A stretch of DNA of 64,000 nucleotides from Noviluteimonas lactosilytica (GTDB taxonomy: Bacteria; Pseudomonadota; Gammaproteobacteria; Xanthomonadales; Xanthomonadaceae), in the NCBI RefSeq assembly GCF_020866925.1, contig NZ_JAJGAK010000004.1:220081-284080 (forward strand), in the 5' to 3' direction. Of the stretch, positions 60,835-64,000 are shown piece after piece. A program made the position numbers and the translations under genes. Numbering within the stretch: the first letter of the stretch is position 1; each line of letters begins with the position of its first letter. The notes beneath the pieces were generated by a model. The model ran no database searches. It was not told the DNA's origin and saw only the letters and a program-made list of their open reading frames with translations.

Positions 60835-60867
60835 TGAACGCGTCGGCGCTCGGCGCCGACGCGTTCA
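60835..60867. terminator. Large perfect hairpin between the two DUF2846 paralogues
   Basis: TGAACGCGTCGGCGC (60835-60849) and GCGCCGACGCGTTCA (60853-60867) form a 15-base perfect stem with a three-base TCG loop, seven bases after the stop of the upstream minus-strand gene. No U-run follows on either strand. It may stabilise the 3' end or act with Rho. Confidence 0.5.
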
Positions 60868-60874
60868 TGTGCGA

Positions 60875-61428
60875 TTACTTCGCGAACTTCAGCTTCCCGA
60901 GCATGCCGTCGAACGTCGCCTTGTCGGACGGCGACAGGTTCGGGCGACCGGCCAGGAAGCCCATCGTCACGGTGCCGATCACGTAGTACGTCTCGCCGTC
61001 TTCGACTTCGAGCGTCAGCACGTCCTTCGCTTCGGAGTGCACGACGTACTGGTGCGTGCCCGGCTCGACCGGCACGACGAAGTAGCCGCCGCTGACCAGC
61101 TTGCCGAGTTCGGTCTCGCCTTCGCGCACCTTGTAGCGAACCGCGGAGCCGGCGAACTTCTTCTCGCGGAAGAAGATGATCTGGCCTTGCCCGACGGCGG
61201 CGGCGCACCCTTCGCGGCGGCGAGGGCGGCTTCCATCGCGACGTTGGCGCCGCCGGAAACGGCGGCGGCCGGTGCTGCTTCGGCGACGGGCGCTTCGGCA
61301 GCGGCGCCTTCGACAGCCGGGGCCGCATCGGCGGCCGGCGCGGGCGCCGGGGCCGCAGCTTCCTGGGCGAAGGCATTGCCGCACGCGAAGGCGGCGGCGA
61401 GGGCGAAACAGGACAGCAACTTACGCAT
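60875..61428 (-). pseudogene. Secreted DUF2846-like protein, frameshifted
   Basis: Two overlapping frames make one gene. The N-terminal part (RKLLSCFALAAAFACGNAFA signal, an Ala/Pro-rich stretch, then AMEAALAAAKGA) lies in one frame from 61428. The domain (GQGQIIFFREKKFAGSAVRY, SGGYFVVPVEPGTHQYVVHS, EVEDGETYYVIGTVTMGFLA) lies in another frame that stops at 60875. The switch is near 61193-61205 in a GCC-rich run, and one inserted base would restore about 184 residues. The domain matches the intact paralogue downstream. It starts three bases after the SH3-like/TrbI-like gene. A sequencing error or true decay are both possible. Confidence 0.7.
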
Positions 61429-61431
61429 CGA

Positions 61432-62061
61432 TCACTCCTTGGAAACAGCGTTGTTGGACGATGGAACGACGGCGGCGTCCTGCACGGGCGCCGGCGTTGG
61501 CGCCGGCACGAGCGAAGGCGCGGATTCGGGCGCGGGGATGGATGCGGGCGAGGGCGCGATTGCAGTCGAGGGCGCAGTCGATGCGTCGAACGTTTCGGCG
61601 ATCTTCGCGCCGGCGAGCGCGCCTTGCGGCACGTGTGTTTCGCCGCCGCGCACATAGGTGAACAAGCCGACGATCGGAATCGTTGCGAGGCCGATCGCCT
61701 TGCCGGACTTGTCGACGCCGGTGATGCCGAGCTTCATGCCGCGCAGCGCGATGCGTCGGCCATCGAGTTCGAGCCAGCGCGCGGCGAGGATCAGTTCGCC
61801 CGGCTTGCCACCGCCGCGCGCGCGTTCGGCGTGCACGACTTCGCCGACGCCCGGCGTTCCCGCGGGAATCACGAGTTGCTCTCCGACGTAGACCGGCGCA
61901 TGCACCGCGATCGCGAACTTGTCGCCTCGCTGGCTTTGCGCGGAACCGAGCGCGTCGCGGATTTCGATTTCGATCGGCGTGCCCGCGGGCACTTCCTGTG
62001 CGTGCGCGCAGCGCGCGACCAAGGCAGCCACGCAGAGCGCGGCAGCGTAGAGCATTCGCAT
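61432..62061 (-). CDS. Secreted protein of unknown function, SLBB/LysM-like fold unclear
   Basis: A 209-residue protein with signal peptide LYAAALCVAALVARCAHA. The mature domain reads EVPAGTPIEIEIRDALGSAQ, SQRGDKFAIAVHAPVYVGEQ, LVIPAGTPGVGEVVHAERAR and GGKPGELILAARWLELDGRR. These motifs resemble a domain seen in proteins annotated as TrbI/VirB10-like or capsule-export accessory proteins (IPAGTxxxGxV, K/RG..L.L...L..DG). A Pro/Ala/Ser-rich tail (IAPSPASIPAPESAPSLVPA) follows. It is co-directional with the DUF2846 pair. The function is not assigned. Confidence 0.68.
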   Translation of the reverse strand: MRMLYAAALCVAALVARCAHAQEVPAGTPIEIEIRDALGSAQSQRGDKFAIAVHAPVYVGEQLVIPAGTPGVGEVVHAERARGGGKPGELILAARWLELDGRRIALRGMKLGITGVDKSGKAIGLATIPIVGLFTYVRGGETHVPQGALAGAKIAETFDASTAPSTAIAPSPASIPAPESAPSLVPAPTPAPVQDAAVVPSSNNAVSKE

Positions 62062-62084
62062 CGAGTGGAGCCCCCTGATTAGAC

Positions 62085-62148
62085 GCGCGCATCCCCATGC
62101 GCGCAGCGCCTTCCCCAAGGCGCCGCGGGATTACGCCCGAGGGGGCGT
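62085..62148. other. Three consecutive perfect hairpins
   Basis: Within 64 bases between pfp and the next minus-strand gene: GCGCGCAT-CCCC-ATGCGCGC (62085-62104), GCGCCTT-CCCC-AAGGCGC (62106-62123) and ACGCCC-GAGG-GGGCGT (62133-62148). The first two share a CCCC loop. Read leftward they follow the pfp stop at 62183. They have no U-run and may form a Rho-dependent or processing end, or an RNA structure. Confidence 0.6.
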
Positions 62149-62182
62149 CGGCTTGTCAAACCGCGAGGTCATCCCTCGAAGG

Positions 62183-63439
62183 TCAGCCCTCGAACTTCGC
62201 GAGCTTCTTCTTCACCGCGACATTCTTCAGCACGACGTACTTCGGCAAGCCATCGCGTCCGTACGGCGGCGGCGATTCGCCGCGGATCAACGGTTCGAGA
62301 TAACGCCGCGCCGCGGCGGTGATGCCGAAGCCATCCTTGCGCAGGAACCCGGCGGGCATCGTCTTCTCGTGGTTCGCGATGTCTTCGAGATTCGCGGGCA
62401 CGATCTTCCAGCGATACGGCGCATCCGCCGTGCGCTGGATCACCGGCATCGTCGCGTTCATGCCCTTCAGCGCGTAGTCGACCGCGGCCTTGCCGACGGC
62501 GAGCGCCTGGTCGAGGTCGGTCTTCGATGCGATGTGGCGCGCGGAACGTTGCAGGTAATCGGGCAACGTCCAGTGCACCTTGTAGCCGAGCGTGTCCTTC
62601 ACGCGCGCGGCGAGATGCGAGGCGACGCCGCCGAGCTGCGTGTGGCCGAACGCGTCCTTGCCCGCGCCCGCGTCGGCGACGAACGTGCCGTCGGCGGTGT
62701 GGATGCCTTCGCTCGCGACGACCACGCAGTAACCGACGCGCTCGACCGTCTTCTTCACTTCGGCGAAGAACATCGCCTCGTCGAACGGCCGCTCGGGGAA
62801 CAGGATGATGTGCGGGGCATCGTTCGGGCCCTGGCCCGCGAGGCCCGCGGCCGCGGCGAGCCAGCCCGCGTGGCGGCCCATCGCTTCGTACACGAAGACC
62901 TTCGTCGAGGTGTCGGCCATCGCGGCGACGTCGAGGGCGCATTCGCGCACGGAGACCGCGGTGTACTTCGCCGCCGAGCCGAAACCGGGGCAGCAATCGG
63001 TGACCGCGAGGTCGTTGTCGATCGTCTTCGGCACGCCGATGCAGGTCAGCGGATAGCCGTATTCGGCGGCCAGGCGCGAGACCTTGAGGGCCGTGTCGGC
63101 CGAATCGTTGCCGCCGTTGTAGAGGAACCAGCGCACGTCGTGGGCGCGGAAGACCTCGAGCAGCCGCTCGTAGCGCGCGCGGTCGGCCTCGAGCGACTTG
63201 AGCTTCACGCGACACGAGCCGAACGCCCCGCCCGGCGTGTGGGCCAGGGCGCGGATGGACGCCAGCGGCTCCTTCGAGGTGTCGATGAGGTCCTCGCGCA
63301 GCGCGCCGAGGATGCCGTTGCGCGCGGCCAGCACCTTCACGCGGCGGGCCCGCGCGGTCGTGATGACCGCCGACGCGGTGGCGTTGATGACGGCGGTGAC
63401 GCCGCCCGACTGGGCGTACAGCAGGGTTCCGTTGGCCAT
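62183..63439 (-). CDS. pfp: Pyrophosphate-dependent 6-phosphofructokinase
   Basis: A 418-residue phosphofructokinase of the PPi-using type, which is reversible. Motifs: NGTLLYAQSGGVTAVINATA, the phosphate-binding FLYNGGNDSADTALKVSRLA, PKTIDNDLAVTDCCPGFGSA, and EAMGRHAGWLAAAAGLAG. The GGND sequence, rather than GGDG, and KTIDND point to PPi as phosphoryl donor, as shown for the Xanthomonas enzyme. The start at 63439 opens MANGTLLYAQ. It diverges from adk and lies near hppA and ppa, so glycolytic flux and PPi supply may be balanced together. Confidence 0.93.
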   Translation of the reverse strand: MANGTLLYAQSGGVTAVINATASAVITTARARRVKVLAARNGILGALREDLIDTSKEPLASIRALAHTPGGAFGSCRVKLKSLEADRARYERLLEVFRAHDVRWFLYNGGNDSADTALKVSRLAAEYGYPLTCIGVPKTIDNDLAVTDCCPGFGSAAKYTAVSVRECALDVAAMADTSTKVFVYEAMGRHAGWLAAAAGLAGQGPNDAPHIILFPERPFDEAMFFAEVKKTVERVGYCVVVASEGIHTADGTFVADAGAGKDAFGHTQLGGVASHLAARVKDTLGYKVHWTLPDYLQRSARHIASKTDLDQALAVGKAAVDYALKGMNATMPVIQRTADAPYRWKIVPANLEDIANHEKTMPAGFLRKDGFGITAAARRYLEPLIRGESPPPYGRDGLPKYVVLKNVAVKKKLAKFEG

Positions 63440-63573
63440 TTGAGGTCGTGGGGTAGGGGCCGGTTGCGGTAAAGTGGCCGGCAATACGGCGGCGTGCGTG
63501 GGGTTGCGGGCGAGTGTAGCGCCGCGCTCCGTGGGCACGGTGCCAACGATCAGATTCGATCAGGAGTGTCTGG

Positions 63574-64000
63574 ATGCGATTGGTCTTGTTGGGCGCGCCC
63601 GGTTCGGGCAAGGGCACGCAGGCGACCCGCCTGAAGGAACACCTGCAGGTGCCGCACATTTCGACCGGCGACCTGCTGCGCGCGGAAGTCGCGGCGGGCA
63701 GCAAGCTGGGCCTGGAAGCGAAGGAAGTGATGGCGCGGGGCGAACTCGTCTCCGACGCGATCCTCCTCGGCATGCTCGAGGATCGCTTCTCGCGTCCCGA
63801 TACGCGCAACGGCTTCATCCTCGATGGCTATCCGCGCAACCTCGCGCAGGCCGATGCGCTCGATGCGCTGCTCGGTCGCCTCAAGGCGCCGTTCGACTTC
63901 GCGGTGCAGCTGGACGTGCCGACCGAATTGCTGGTCGAGCGCATCGCCGGCCGCGCCAAGGCCGAAGGCCGCGCGGACGACAGCCCGGAAGCCGTGCGCA
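63574..64000 (+). CDS. adk: Adenylate kinase (3' end outside window)
   Basis: The first 142 residues are readable. The P-loop MRLVLLGAPGSGKGTQATRL, HISTGDLLRAEVAAGSKLGL, GELVSDAILLGMLEDRFSRP and GFILDGYPRNLAQADAL are classic adenylate kinase. It interconverts ATP plus AMP with two ADP. The lid begins at about IAGRAKAEGRADDSPEAVR, a short-lid form without the Cys finger. Ribosome-binding AGGAG lies about nine bases upstream of the ATG at 63574. The reading frame runs off the right edge. Confidence 0.97.
   Translation, partial: MRLVLLGAPGSGKGTQATRLKEHLQVPHISTGDLLRAEVAAGSKLGLEAKEVMARGELVSDAILLGMLEDRFSRPDTRNGFILDGYPRNLAQADALDALLGRLKAPFDFAVQLDVPTELLVERIAGRAKAEGRADDSPEAVR

Overview
The window looks like chromosomal DNA of a gammaproteobacterium of the Xanthomonadaceae (Lysobacter/Luteimonas/Xanthomonas type). 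The base composition is very GC-rich throughout. The gene order accB-accC-prmA-zinc-ribbon gene-fis-purH-purD, the dsbD/tlpA/aroQ block next to it, and a pyrophosphate-type phosphofructokinase with a membrane pyrophosphatase all fit that family. No rRNA, tRNA, CRISPR array, insertion sequence or prophage was recognised. The density of housekeeping genes argues for core chromosome with small accessory patches. Both edges cut genes: a lipid transporter/acyltransferase on the left and adenylate kinase on the right.

Layout. 0-4.3 kb: an MFS-acyltransferase fusion, an unrecognised protein divergent from an XRE regulator with a palindromic operator between them, a secreted DUF6624 protein and a BrnA-like antitoxin without a toxin. 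4.3-18.4 kb: a long minus-strand block with purine synthesis (purD, purH), fis, a DUF3426 protein, prmA, two unrecognised secreted or membrane proteins, biotin carboxylase and carrier (accC, accB), aroQ, a TlpA thioredoxin, dsbD with a doubled N-terminal domain, cutA and a second XRE regulator. 18.4-21.2 kb: a 620-base intergenic region with a possible small RNA and two stacked promoters, then groES-groEL. 21.2-25.8 kb: a translationally coupled ECF sigma / zinc-finger anti-sigma / subtilase cassette, a TorF-type outer-membrane protein and a truncated flavin amine oxidase. 25.8-31.7 kb: glnE and several single metabolic or stress genes.

31.7-42 kb: envelope genes, with two glycosyltransferases, an O-antigen ligase-type protein, a late lipid A acyltransferase and waaA, then a TolC-type channel, pcm, and a TetR-controlled RND efflux pair running to 45.2 kb. 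Between the converging glycosyltransferase and acyltransferase genes lies a nested inverted-repeat element. 45.1-50.7 kb: thrB behind an unusual operon (DUF805 protein, FAD oxidase fused to a methyltransferase and broken by a frameshift, a secreted unknown, an alpha/beta hydrolase). 50.7-53.5 kb: TPP riboswitch, thiC and a small ion channel. 53.5-64 kb: a pyrophosphate-centred neighbourhood (soluble ppa, proton-pumping hppA, PPi-dependent pfp), an ECF sigma factor, an NfeD/slipin pair, two DUF2846-like paralogues (one frameshifted), and adk.

The most system-like locus is the sigma/anti-sigma/subtilase cassette. The anti-sigma factor ends in a segment that resembles the protease propeptide, and the protease lacks the usual oxyanion asparagine. 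The 35.2-35.5 kb repeat and two possible small RNAs (18.56-18.82 kb and about 25.72-25.79 kb) are the best unexplained non-coding signals. Two genes are broken by single-base-scale frameshifts in GC-rich runs; these could be real decay or assembly errors.
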